Made by a program: the position numbers and the translations under genes. The notes beneath the pieces are model-generated. The model did no database searches. It was given only the letters and a program-made list of their open reading frames with translations, and was not told where the DNA came from. A stretch of DNA of 64,000 bases, taken from contig NZ_WWCL01000003.1 in NCBI RefSeq assembly GCF_009857835.1, positions 1 through 64,000 on the forward strand, in the 5' to 3' direction. The stretch is from Duganella fentianensis. GTDB taxonomy: Bacteria > Pseudomonadota > Gammaproteobacteria > Burkholderiales > Burkholderiaceae_D. Positions 58,601 to 64,000 of this stretch are shown in pieces. Each line of letters opens with the position of its first letter. Position 1 is the first letter of the stretch.

Positions 58601-59582
58601 GAAAGCCACCCAGGTGACCATACTCAGCACCGACCAGATCGCCGCGTTCACCATCAGCCAGGTACCATCGCTGACCAATGCCGCACTGGCCGCCTTCAGC
58701 CTGAGCCAGGCCAATGCCTTCAGCAGCACCCAGACCAGCGCCATGACGGTCAGCCAGACCATGTCGTTCAATATCTCGTCCAGCAACTACGCGACCCCGC
58801 TGGTACTGGACCTCGACGGCAACGGCGTGCAGACGCTGGGGCTGGACGCCGGCGTGCAGTTCGACCTGCGCGCCCAGGGCCAGCGCAGTGCCACCGGCTG
58901 GGCCGAACGCCATGATGGCCTGCTGGCACTGGACCGCAATGGCGATGGTCTGATCAACGATGGCAGCGAGCTGTTCGGCAACGCCAGCACGCTGGCCGAT
59001 GGCAGCCGCGCAGCCGACGGCTATGCCGCGCTGGCCCGCTACGACAGCAATGGCGATGGCCAGATCGATGGCCATGACCAGATCTACGGCGCGCTGCGCG
59101 TCTGGGTCGATAGCAATAGCGACGGGATCAGCCAGAGCGACGAGCTGCACAGCCTGCAGCAACTGGGCATAGCCGCCATCAGCACGCAGGCACAGGCTGT
59201 CCGCAGCGAGCAGAACGGCAACGTGATCGGTCTCAGTGCCAGCTATACGGGCACCGATGGCAGCAGCCACGCCACGGCCGACGTCTGGTTCCGCACGGCC
59301 AGCCCGCTGGCCCAGCAAGTGGGCGCACTGGGCCAGGCCCTGAGCGACTACGCGCAACAGGCCGGCAGCACGCCAGTGCGGCCAGCCAGCCCGCTGGATC
59401 AGCCTGCAGCGCAGGCTGCAGCCCAGCCCGCAGCAGGCGCACTGGCCAGCACGCTCAGCAACGCCATGCAGGACTACCAGCGCAGCCAGCCCCTGTCGGC
59501 CAGCACCAGCCTGCAGGGCAGCCAGCACGAAGATGTGCTGCGTAGCAACAACAGCAACTGGTTCGGCGTACCCGCACGCTAA
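49611..59582 (+). CDS. Giant octapeptide-repeat protein with calcium-binding C-terminal module
   Basis: About 3323 residues, starting at the ATG behind AAGGAGA. Residues 9-3053 are about 380 tandem octads, [S/G/T]-T-x-Q-[I/L]-x-A-L. I saw no cysteine and no signal peptide. Residues about 3065-3190 are a Ca-binding module (LVLDLDGNGVQ, LALDRNGDGLINDGSELFGN, YDSNGDGQIDGHD, VDSNSDGISQSDE) typical of RTX and related type I-secreted proteins. The Ala/Gln/Ser-rich last 100 residues may hold the secretion signal. Likely role: a very large secreted or surface protein, perhaps an adhesin or matrix fibre; this is inference. Glycosyltransferase genes follow. A GC-rich hairpin is at its 3' side. Confidence 0.9.
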   Translation: MPSLVPGLTTDQVANLPTAQIAALTVADMALFNTLQMTAWRTEQLGYLGTNQVRALSTKNLQALSTDQLAYGLSTRQIAALSNTQLQNLTTSQLVNGLTTAHFSSLGSAQLAALGNSQLSLLGTDDFAALQTRQLAGFATSQLRALSTSQIAALGSDQSAALQTRQIAALTSSQLAALDTEDVAALGTAQLSAISANVLTALSTDQLGMLRTAQSSSLTTAQIAALGTDQLAAFGTSGFATLRTAQIAALSTRQLSNLSTDQIVALTTAQAAALTTLQLSLLSSSQLAALETQDFAALKSQQLNALGSAATATLSTDQIAALTTAQIVALRSAQLYALSTDQIVALTTLQMSVLLSAQLAALGSDQMAALETRDLAALKTSQISAFSSAQLNALASSQISILSTAQAAALATAQLAGLSTSLITALSTQDLAALRTLQVAALSSNGIAALGTEQISAFTSQQFAALRTAQLVALGSDQISVLSTAQVNAMGTQQVAGLSTLQLSTLGTGNIAALRTLQIGALNSQHIAALGSDQIASLKTAQAWALSSQQLAVLSSDQLNTLSSQALAALRTQQLIGLSTSNLLNLASDQLRALSTAQMAALSTSQLRALSTDQIGLLGTAQAIALTTLQMANLSSTQVAALSTLDLSSLKTIQLTALNTQQWSALGTDQIAALGTQQAAALGTAQMAVFSTDQIIALSTANLAALRSQQAAALSTNAVAALQTSQFAALNSVQLGNFTTAQASAFTTDQIIALSTAQAGMLSTRDLAALSTDQINALETRDFAALKTAQIIALSTQQIAALSTDLIIALSTAQASALTSGQLNALSSDQLNVMETQDLVALQTSQMLGLGTKAVATLTLGQVAALKTAQIVQLSSSQIQVLNSAQLGAFNTQQVSVLTSNQMMALLTDQLAVLGTGNWAALKTSQLNVLNSSQIAAITTAQISALTTLQTSGLGTAQLGWLSTDQVQALGSNDLQALKTQQLAIFASDAIAALGTAQLQSLKTAQIAALATRQIVALGSDQIVALSTAQASSLATQQLAVLLSDQLAALETDDLAALKTQQLIALTTDQISLLSSAQIIALSTAQAASLTTRQLLALGTQQIAVMETRDLAALKTAQIAKLASDQLNALSSQQLQALSTLQTSALDTAQLQSLATAQLASLSSAQVSNLTSAQIATLSSDQLQALGTRMLAVLKPAQLVAIRTAQIAALNSEQIIALSTLQVSNLATQQVAALGSDQINAMETQDLAALKVTQLAVLGSDIIASLSTTQAAALTSNQVASLSTRQFAALGTAQLQVFASADIAALRTALIAALSSDQLAALSTGQLRAISISQLAALGSAQFQALTSQQIVALSTLQASNLTTIQIRAMGSDQIAALETADLASFKTQQLAAFSTDQFILLTSDQIAGLSVTQASGLSSQHLQALTTRQLGALETQDLAALRTAQLQYLSTDQLDALGTDLLRAMTPAQLASLSTAQLQGLLTAQISTLTTLQIGGLVTAQIASLSSDQLAVLNSDEIGALKITQIAALRSAQVALLSTDQIATLNSAQVAAMSTAQLAAFSSDQISALATADFALLSAAQLTALGMLSHLTTDQLRALTPAQIGGLSTDQIVALSTDQIIALSTRQMGGLSTQAIAVLSSDQLRAMETEDLAALKTAQFYALGTAQIQQLSTDQIPHLSTLQIASLSSAQLGALTSDQIRVFSSDELAALKASQIPLLGSDQLAALSDEQVQSLSTAQLNALGTAQMLALGSDQIIALTTRQFQQLRTAQIAALSSLQVSVLETDDLAALKTAQIAALGTQQLQALDADRIAALGTAQVQALGSDQLLAFTTSQMQAFSTNELNALRTAQIGVLSSDQLNSLQLDQWQSLGSAQLVALSSSQLRALSSDQIIALSSRQASQLSTLQVSLLSTDQLAVLETEDLAALQSLQVAALGTAQLQSLSSDQLASLATQQVAALTSNQLRAFSTDQWQAFSTADLQALGTLQMQALRSDQLNALTLDQWQNLTTAQLDALTSAQAAALATSQIAALTTLQMDNLATRQLNAFSSSQIVAISTDAFATLNSTQIAALNASQFGALSTDQMVAFSTLQITGLGTAQVAALSSDQLDALETLDFATLKSQQIAAITTANIAALSTTLVQTLGTAQIPGLSSDQISAFGTAHIAALGTAQVGALSTLQVSALGTAQLAALSTADFVALRSNQLAALSSQQFAALTSDQLNALSTGAITGLTTQMLGALTSQQVAMLSTAQIAALSSLQLPALSTLQLLALNTDQFAVLATASISRLQSAQFSTLGTSQIVALSTAQMRALNSMQLAALDSDQVAALETIDLSVLTTAQLATLGSDQLQALQTDQFASLSTQQLSTLSTSQIASGLNTDQIAALTTAQAATLATRQLAALDTDQITALETADVAVLSSRQAQALNSDQLGVLGSDQLNALGTAALAALSTSQISLGLSTAQLAALDTSHISALGTAQIAYGLNSDAIAALTTGQFAALRTAQTMVLGSAQIQALRSDQILTLSTQQTAALSTQQVAALLSDQLAILSSADLVVLSTRQIAAITSAQFGALGSDQLNALGTSQFAAFATRVLADGLQTEQIAALDTDHISALSTAQLTLGVSIANLQSLSSDQIRALRTAQLAALSTDQVSNFSTRQIAALGSDQVSGFSTSQMPALSAEQLAAFSTAQVAALDTQDVAALSASQFTGLSTAQTLALTTGQIRGLKTSQIAALDLPQLAALSTDQLGALSASQSVALSVTAVMAFSSAQLNALSTASFAALGTLQIANLDTTQLSNLNTDQVQALTSAQLGAITSDQLLYIGTGQIQALRTTQIGYLGTTQLANLSNPQVQALTTAQIASLKLSQIPAFTIDQFVAFGSDQLQAMGTQQIQALTASQLGVMSSSQTSAFTVTQLAAFKNAQIAALTQDQFDGFDASQLNAWSTTQFGVLSTLQISYLSTTQIAGLSTTLIGGLKTSQLAAFSTSQMAALTGPQVAALKATQVTILSTDQIAAFTISQVPSLTNAALAAFSLSQANAFSSTQTSAMTVSQTMSFNISSSNYATPLVLDLDGNGVQTLGLDAGVQFDLRAQGQRSATGWAERHDGLLALDRNGDGLINDGSELFGNASTLADGSRAADGYAALARYDSNGDGQIDGHDQIYGALRVWVDSNSDGISQSDELHSLQQLGIAAISTQAQAVRSEQNGNVIGLSASYTGTDGSSHATADVWFRTASPLAQQVGALGQALSDYAQQAGSTPVRPASPLDQPAAQAAAQPAAGALASTLSNAMQDYQRSQPLSASTSLQGSQHEDVLRSNNSNWFGVPAR
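49635..58769 (+). repeat. 24-bp tandem coding repeat, about 380 units, with 408-bp higher-order period
   Basis: Every unit encodes eight residues. Exceptions keep frame: 9-residue units with an extra Gly (such as 49803-49829, 49878-49904) and one 6-residue unit (54369-54386). 'Marker' octads without Gln at position 4 (for example ETRDLAAL), followed by an octad that mostly starts with Lys or Arg, begin at 50145, 50313, 50481, 50721, 50889, 51129, 51297, 51537, 51705, 51945, 52113, 52353, 52521, 52761, 52929, 53169 and 53337. From 50481 to 53337 the spacing alternates strictly 240 and 168 bp except for no slip, summing to 408 bp. Further 3' the rhythm continues with a few slips. Confidence 0.92.
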
Positions 59583-59588
59583 CACCGG

Positions 59589-59623
59589 CTGGCTGCCGCC
59601 CCCGTCGCGGGGCGGGCAGCCAG
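59589..59623 (+). terminator. Hairpin after the giant gene
   Basis: CTGGCTGCC pairs with GGCAGCCAG around a GC-rich 17-base loop that can itself fold. No T run follows, so it may only partly separate the giant gene from the glycosyltransferase gene 168 bases downstream. Confidence 0.45.
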
Positions 59624-59762
59624 TGCTGCTGCGGCCTCGGGCAGCTGCTCATCTAAAGAGCAGAGCGGTTTTTCCACGCTTGCTCAAAGGCCAAAAGTTG
59701 CCCATCACCATGCCACAAGGCGGTATCATAGACCCACTCCATTCTGGCTTATGCTCACCGCT

Positions 59763-62700
59763 ATGAACGCTCCTGTCTCCGCCGCTCCGGCTCCTACCGA
59801 TACCAGCCCGCTGGGCACTGTTATGGCTCTGGCAGTACAGGGCGCGCTGACCATCAGCGACCTGTTCGGCGCCGCCGCCGTGCTCACCGATAGCGGCCAG
59901 GTACCGGCCGCCATCGCCCTGTACCGCGCCTGGATCGCCCACACGCCGTCGCCGCTGACCTATGCAGCGCGCTTCAATCTGGCGGTGGTGCTGTCCAACC
60001 ATGGCAACGATGTGGACGCAGAATCGGAACTGCGCCAGGCCATCGCCCAGAATCCCGACTTCGTCGAAGGCCGCCTGAATCTGGGCACCCTGCTCGAACG
60101 CATCAACCGTCCCGACGATGCGCTGGCCATGTGGAACAGCATCCTGAGCGAGGTCAAGCCGGACATCAAGACCAATCCCGCCCTGTATGTGCAGACCCTG
60201 AACAATCTGGGCCGTTTGCTGGAAATCCGCAAGCGCTATCCGGAAGCGGAAGCCATGCTGGCACAAAGCCTGCGCGTCGATGCGCAGCAGAGCAATGTGA
60301 TGACGCACTGGGTACACTTGCGCCAGAAGCAGTGCAAATGGCCCGTCTACAGCGGGCTGGAACATATTTCGCAAGCCACCATGATGGATGGCACTTCGGC
60401 GCTGGCCATGCTGAGCGCCTCGGCCGATCCGGCCCAGCAGCTGGCGGCCGCACGCCGCTTCGTGCACGAGAAAGTCAATGCCGCCGTGGCGCCGCTGACC
60501 GGTGCGTATGGCTATGGCCACAGCCGCCTGCGCATCGGCTATCTGTCGTCGGATTTCTGCTCGCACGCCGTCTCCATCCTCACCGCCGAACTGTACGAAC
60601 TGCACGACCGCAGCAAGTTCGAAGTGTATGCCTTCAGCTGGAGCCGCGAAGACGGTTCGCCCATCCGCGCCCGCGTGGTGAAAGCCATGGACCACTACAT
60701 CCGCATCGACGGCATGAGTGACGAACAGGCTGCGCGCACCATCCGCGCCCACGAAATCGATCTGCTGGTAGACCTGCACGGCCTGACGCTGGGTGCCCGC
60801 CCGAATATTCTGGCCTACCGCCCGGCCCCCGTGCAGTTGACCTATCTGGGCTTCCCCGGCAGCACCGGCCTGCCCGGCGTGGATTACGTGATCGCCGACG
60901 AATTCCTGATCACGCCGGAAATGAGCGCGCACTTCACGGAAAAACCGCTCTACCTGCCGGACACCTTCCAGATCAATGACCGCCAGCGCCTGATCGGCAA
61001 CAAGCCGACCCGCGCCAGCGTCAACCTGCCGGAAGACGCTTTCGTGTTCTGCTCGTTCAACAACAATTTCAAGTTCACGCCGGAGCTGTTCAGCGTCTGG
61101 ATGAACATCCTGCGCCGCGTGCCGGACAGCGTGCTGTGGCTGGTGGCCGACTATCCCGAAGTGCGCGAAAACCTGTGGCACTACGCCGAGCAGGCCGGCA
61201 TCGCGCGCGCCCGCATCATCTTCGCCAGCCGCGCCGTACCGGCCGAATATCTGGCGCGCTACCAGCTGGCCGACCTGTTCCTCGATACCTTCCCGTTCAA
61301 CGCCGGCACCACCGCCAGCGATGCGCTGTGGGCCGGTCTGCCGCTGCTGACCTGCGCCGGCCAGACCTTCTCTTCGCGCATGGCCGGCAGCCTGCTGCGC
61401 GCGGTCGATCTGCCGCAGCTGATCACCTTTAACTTCGCCGACTACGAAGAACGCGCCGTGCAGCTGGCGGGCGACCGCGCCGGCATCGCGGCCATGAAAC
61501 ACCAGCTGATGACCAACCGCCTGACCTGCGCCCTGTTCGACAGCCCGCGCTTCGTGCGCAATCTGGAAGCCGCGCTGCAGCAGGTCGCCAAACCGGCCGC
61601 CCCGCGGCTGGCCGCGCCGGTGGTGAAAGTGGCGCCTAGCGCAGCGCAACCGGTGGAGACGGTGCCTATCGTCACGGTATCGTACAACTCGCCCGACCTG
61701 ATCGAGGCGCTGCTGCGCACCCTGCGCAACCATTACCAGAACCGCGTCTACGTGATCGACGGCTCGAATCCCGATGTGGCGGAAAAAATCCGCGCCATCA
61801 CGGCCAGCCATAGCAATGTGGAATTCATCCCGTTCGGCTACAACATCCACCACGGTCCCGGCCTGTCGTGGGCCATCAACAACCTCGATCTGCACGGTCA
61901 GGTGCTGTTCCTCGACTCGGACGTGGAAATCATCAACGCCGGCTTCCTCGAATCGATGCAGAGCTATCTCAAGCCGGGCATGTTCGGCGTGGGCGGCATA
62001 CAGCTGGTCAACGAGCAGGGTTACGACCGCCCGGACGATGGCCCGGTGCGCTATCTGCATCCGGCCTGCATGCTGACCAATATCGAAGTGGTGCGCCAGT
62101 GGCCGCTGCCGATCAAGCACGGCGCGCCGCTGATCCAGACCATGCTGGCCCTGCACCGCGCCGGCGAGGCTGCCGCCCATCTGATCGGCAATATCGACTG
62201 GGTCAAGAACGATTTCAGCAAGAACCCGCAGCGCATCTTCATCAAGCACGACTGGCAGGGCACGGTGATCCGCACGGGCGGCTACCACTACGACCTGCCG
62301 AGCGCCAGCCAGAGCATCAATACCGACCTGCTGGCCTTCGTACCGCCGAATGCGCAGAAACTGGTGGAACTGGGCTGCCACGATGGTACGTTTGCCAAGA
62401 CCTACCGCCAGCGCAACCCGATCTGCAACTACACGGGTATCGAAAAAGCGCTGGCACCGGCGCGCGCGGCCCGTCCGCACTGCGATTTCGTGTTCGATCA
62501 GGATATCGAACTGGCCACGCCACAACTGTGGTCGCACGTGGCCGGCGCCGATTGCTGGATACTGGGCGAAGCGCTGGAACAGCTGCGCGATCCGTGGAGC
62601 GTGCTGGCCAAGATCCGCGCCAATATGGCACCCGGCGGCAGCCTGGTGATCGCGGTGCGCAACAGCCAGCACTGGAGCTTGCAGGCACGCCTGAATGCGG

Positions 62701-62957
62701 GCGATGTGCGCTACGAAAAAACCGGCCAGCTGCCCCGTTCGCAGCTGCACTGGTTCTCGCGCGGCTCGACGCTGGCGCTGCTGCAGGAAACCGGCTTCCA
62801 GGTCAGCGGCGGCAGCGCACGCATACCGGACGAGCCGGCACGCGACAAATATCTGCCGGCGATCCGCATGATGGCCGAAGCCAGCGGCATCGATCCGACG
62901 GCGGCGGTGGAAGACGCGCTGCCGCTGATGTACATCATTACCGCCGTCGCGGTCTAG
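59763..62957 (+). CDS. TPR-GT41 (OGT/SPINDLY-like)-GT2-methyltransferase fusion protein
   Basis: About 1064 residues. A short TPR region (about 35-200) leads into a GT41 catalytic domain (about 250-610): RLRIGYLSSDFCSHAV, PVQLTYLGFPGSTGL and the C-terminal DTFPFNAGTTASDALWAGLPLLT nucleotide-sugar motif (key residues given only). A GT2-type domain follows (about 640-850: VTVSYNSPDLIEALL, LFLDSDVEI as DxD-like). The C-terminal ~210 residues are a SAM methyltransferase (VELGCHDGTF). GT41 enzymes put GlcNAc or other sugars on Ser/Thr, or on Asn in HMW1C. It may modify the giant Ser/Thr-rich protein. An ATG at 59751 is an alternative start. Confidence 0.85.
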   Translation: MNAPVSAAPAPTDTSPLGTVMALAVQGALTISDLFGAAAVLTDSGQVPAAIALYRAWIAHTPSPLTYAARFNLAVVLSNHGNDVDAESELRQAIAQNPDFVEGRLNLGTLLERINRPDDALAMWNSILSEVKPDIKTNPALYVQTLNNLGRLLEIRKRYPEAEAMLAQSLRVDAQQSNVMTHWVHLRQKQCKWPVYSGLEHISQATMMDGTSALAMLSASADPAQQLAAARRFVHEKVNAAVAPLTGAYGYGHSRLRIGYLSSDFCSHAVSILTAELYELHDRSKFEVYAFSWSREDGSPIRARVVKAMDHYIRIDGMSDEQAARTIRAHEIDLLVDLHGLTLGARPNILAYRPAPVQLTYLGFPGSTGLPGVDYVIADEFLITPEMSAHFTEKPLYLPDTFQINDRQRLIGNKPTRASVNLPEDAFVFCSFNNNFKFTPELFSVWMNILRRVPDSVLWLVADYPEVRENLWHYAEQAGIARARIIFASRAVPAEYLARYQLADLFLDTFPFNAGTTASDALWAGLPLLTCAGQTFSSRMAGSLLRAVDLPQLITFNFADYEERAVQLAGDRAGIAAMKHQLMTNRLTCALFDSPRFVRNLEAALQQVAKPAAPRLAAPVVKVAPSAAQPVETVPIVTVSYNSPDLIEALLRTLRNHYQNRVYVIDGSNPDVAEKIRAITASHSNVEFIPFGYNIHHGPGLSWAINNLDLHGQVLFLDSDVEIINAGFLESMQSYLKPGMFGVGGIQLVNEQGYDRPDDGPVRYLHPACMLTNIEVVRQWPLPIKHGAPLIQTMLALHRAGEAAAHLIGNIDWVKNDFSKNPQRIFIKHDWQGTVIRTGGYHYDLPSASQSINTDLLAFVPPNAQKLVELGCHDGTFAKTYRQRNPICNYTGIEKALAPARAARPHCDFVFDQDIELATPQLWSHVAGADCWILGEALEQLRDPWSVLAKIRANMAPGGSLVIAVRNSQHWSLQARLNAGDVRYEKTGQLPRSQLHWFSRGSTLALLQETGFQVSGGSARIPDEPARDKYLPAIRMMAEASGIDPTAAVEDALPLMYIITAVAV

Positions 62958-62972
62958 GCTGCAGGAGCGCCC

Positions 62973-63452
62973 ATGCAAGAACAAGCTGCTTTTGTCCACC
63001 CGCTGGCCGACTGCCAGAGCACGCAGATCGGCGCCGGTAGCCGGGTGTGGCAGTTCACGGTGGTGCTGGCACGCGCCCAGATCGGCCGCAACTGCAATAT
63101 CAACAGCCACTGCTTCATCGAGAACGATGTGGTGGTGGGCGATAACGTCACCGTCAAATGCGGCGTGTATCTGTGGGATGGTCTGCGGGTGGAAGACGAT
63201 GTCTTCATCGGCCCCAACGTCACCTTCACCAACGACAAGCAGCCCCGTTCCAAAGTCTATCCCGAGCAGTTCCTGTCCACCACCATCCGGGCCGGTGCCT
63301 CGATCGGTGCCGGCGCCGTAATCCTGCCCGGCCTGACCATAGGCCGGCGCGCCATGATAGGTGCCGGTGCCGTAGTCACCCGCGACGTACCCGATGACGC
63401 CGTGGTGTATGGCGATGCGGCCCGCGTGCGCCTGAGCGGCGCCGCTAATTGA
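62973..63452 (+). CDS. Hexapeptide-repeat sugar N-acetyltransferase (WlbB/FdtC-like)
   Basis: A 159-residue left-handed beta-helix enzyme with isoleucine-rich hexapeptides ([20 protein letters not shown] and later [13 protein letters not shown]). The [25 protein letters not shown] segment is like WxcM-N, QdtC and FdtC, which N-acetylate dTDP-3-amino-6-deoxysugars using acetyl-CoA. It lies 15 bases after the fusion gene and 31 before the next GT, so it probably works on the same glycan. Confidence 0.85.
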   Translation: MQEQAAFVHPLADCQSTQIGAGSRVWQFTVVLARAQIGRNCNINSHCFIENDVVVGDNVTVKCGVYLWDGLRVEDDVFIGPNVTFTNDKQPRSKVYPEQFLSTTIRAGASIGAGAVILPGLTIGRRAMIGAGAVVTRDVPDDAVVYGDAARVRLSGAAN

Positions 63453-63483
63453 AACCTGAGCAGTCCCAGAACTCCCGACTACC

Positions 63484-64000
63484 ATGAGCCATCCTAAAGT
63501 CAGCATCGTCATCCCGTCCTACAAGGCGATCCACTTCGAAGCCTGTCTGCGTTCGGCCATAGGCCAGACCTATCTGAACACGGAAATTCTGGTCAGCGAC
63601 AACTGCCCGACGGACGATATCCGCGACATCTGCGCGCGCTTCCCCGGCGTGATCTACCAGCGCAATTCCGTGATCCGCGAAGACAATGTGCTGTCCTCGC
63701 TGTACTCGGGCAAAGGGGTGTACATCAAACCCCTGTTCGACGACGACATCCTGCACCCGTTCTGCGTCGAACGCATGGTGGCCGCGCTGCAGATGGACGA
63801 ACGCCACCAGCTGGCCTTCTCCGCCACCCAGGTGATCAACTCGGATAACGAACGCACGGAAACGCGCCGGCCATATGAAGCCAGCGGCAACATCGCTGCG
63901 CGCGATATGCACCGCTCGATGGCGCTGGGCATGCGCAACTTCGTCGGCGAATTCACCAGCATCATGTTCCGCCGCGAGACGCTGTGGAAGATCGCGCCGA
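63484..64000 (+). CDS. GT2 family glycosyltransferase (partial, cut by window end)
   Basis: The first 172 codons are present. The start MSHPKVSIVIPSYK and the following AIGQTYLNTEILVSDN are the GT2 N-terminus; the DxD-like YIKPLFDDDIL is at about residues 80-90. It continues the run of glycan genes and suggests a larger glycosylation locus beyond the right edge. Nothing can be said about the C-terminal half. Confidence 0.85.
   Translation, partial: MSHPKVSIVIPSYKAIHFEACLRSAIGQTYLNTEILVSDNCPTDDIRDICARFPGVIYQRNSVIREDNVLSSLYSGKGVYIKPLFDDDILHPFCVERMVAALQMDERHQLAFSATQVINSDNERTETRRPYEASGNIAARDMHRSMALGMRNFVGEFTSIMFRRETLWKIAP

Noticed and set aside
49635-58769. Tandem short repeats considered as a CRISPR array
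   Set aside because: There are no unique spacers; the repeats abut every 24 bases, vary between copies and code in one frame throughout. No cas gene is present.

Overview
This 64 kb window is a chromosomal origin region of a GC-rich betaproteobacterium. The order rpmH-rnpA-yidD-yidC-mnmE on the minus strand facing dnaA-dnaN-gyrB on the plus strand is the classical origin neighbourhood. The rRNA leader at the left edge, the RpmH and DnaA sequences, and the mix of MlaE-type transport, VanZ, PEP-CTERM and LytS/LytTR genes suggest Burkholderiales, probably Oxalobacteraceae or a relative. That placement is a judgement from recognised families, not a phylogeny.

Layout. 1-368 is the promoter and antitermination leader of an rRNA operon running leftwards off the window. 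369-8873 holds a radical SAM protein, a five-gene Mla-like lipid transport operon ending in a VanZ protein, a 2Fe-2S ferredoxin, an alpha/beta hydrolase and a DacC-type carboxypeptidase. 8886-12065 holds an EAL-HDOD protein, an aldo/keto reductase and PssA. 12211-21124 is a dense signalling block: HPt, histidine kinase with FixJ-like regulator, single receiver, receiver-GGDEF-EAL, PAS-GGDEF, and a LytS/LytTR pair. It converges on an ABC ATPase plus a permease/M1-aminopeptidase fusion (21165-25677). 25812-35440 is the origin core. A PadR regulator with a BtrH_N-like protein follows gyrB and looks like an acquired pair. 37358-45957 holds a PEP-CTERM protein, a CurA-type reductase, LysR, a CecR-YbhGFS-like exporter operon, a solute-binding protein and OmpW with an FNR-like site. 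46121-49414 holds a lipoprotein, a thioredoxin-like protein, FolE and NudC.

The most remarkable part is 49611-64000. One gene encodes a protein of about 3323 residues, almost entirely about 380 tandem octapeptides (consensus [S/G/T]-T-x-Q-[I/L]-x-A-L) followed by a calcium-binding C-terminal module of the kind seen on secreted proteins. Marker octads lacking the Gln and followed by Lys or Arg occur at an alternating spacing of 10 and 7 octads (240 and 168 bp), giving a 17-octad, 408-bp higher-order period over much of the gene. Directly downstream are a TPR-GT41-GT2-methyltransferase fusion, a hexapeptide sugar acetyltransferase and another GT2 enzyme cut by the window end. My main hypothesis is that this is a giant Ser/Thr-rich secreted or surface protein with its own O-glycosylation genes; the sequence suggests this but does not prove it.

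No tRNA, rRNA body, insertion sequence, phage or CRISPR array was found. The regular 24-bp periodicity in the giant gene is coding and not CRISPR.
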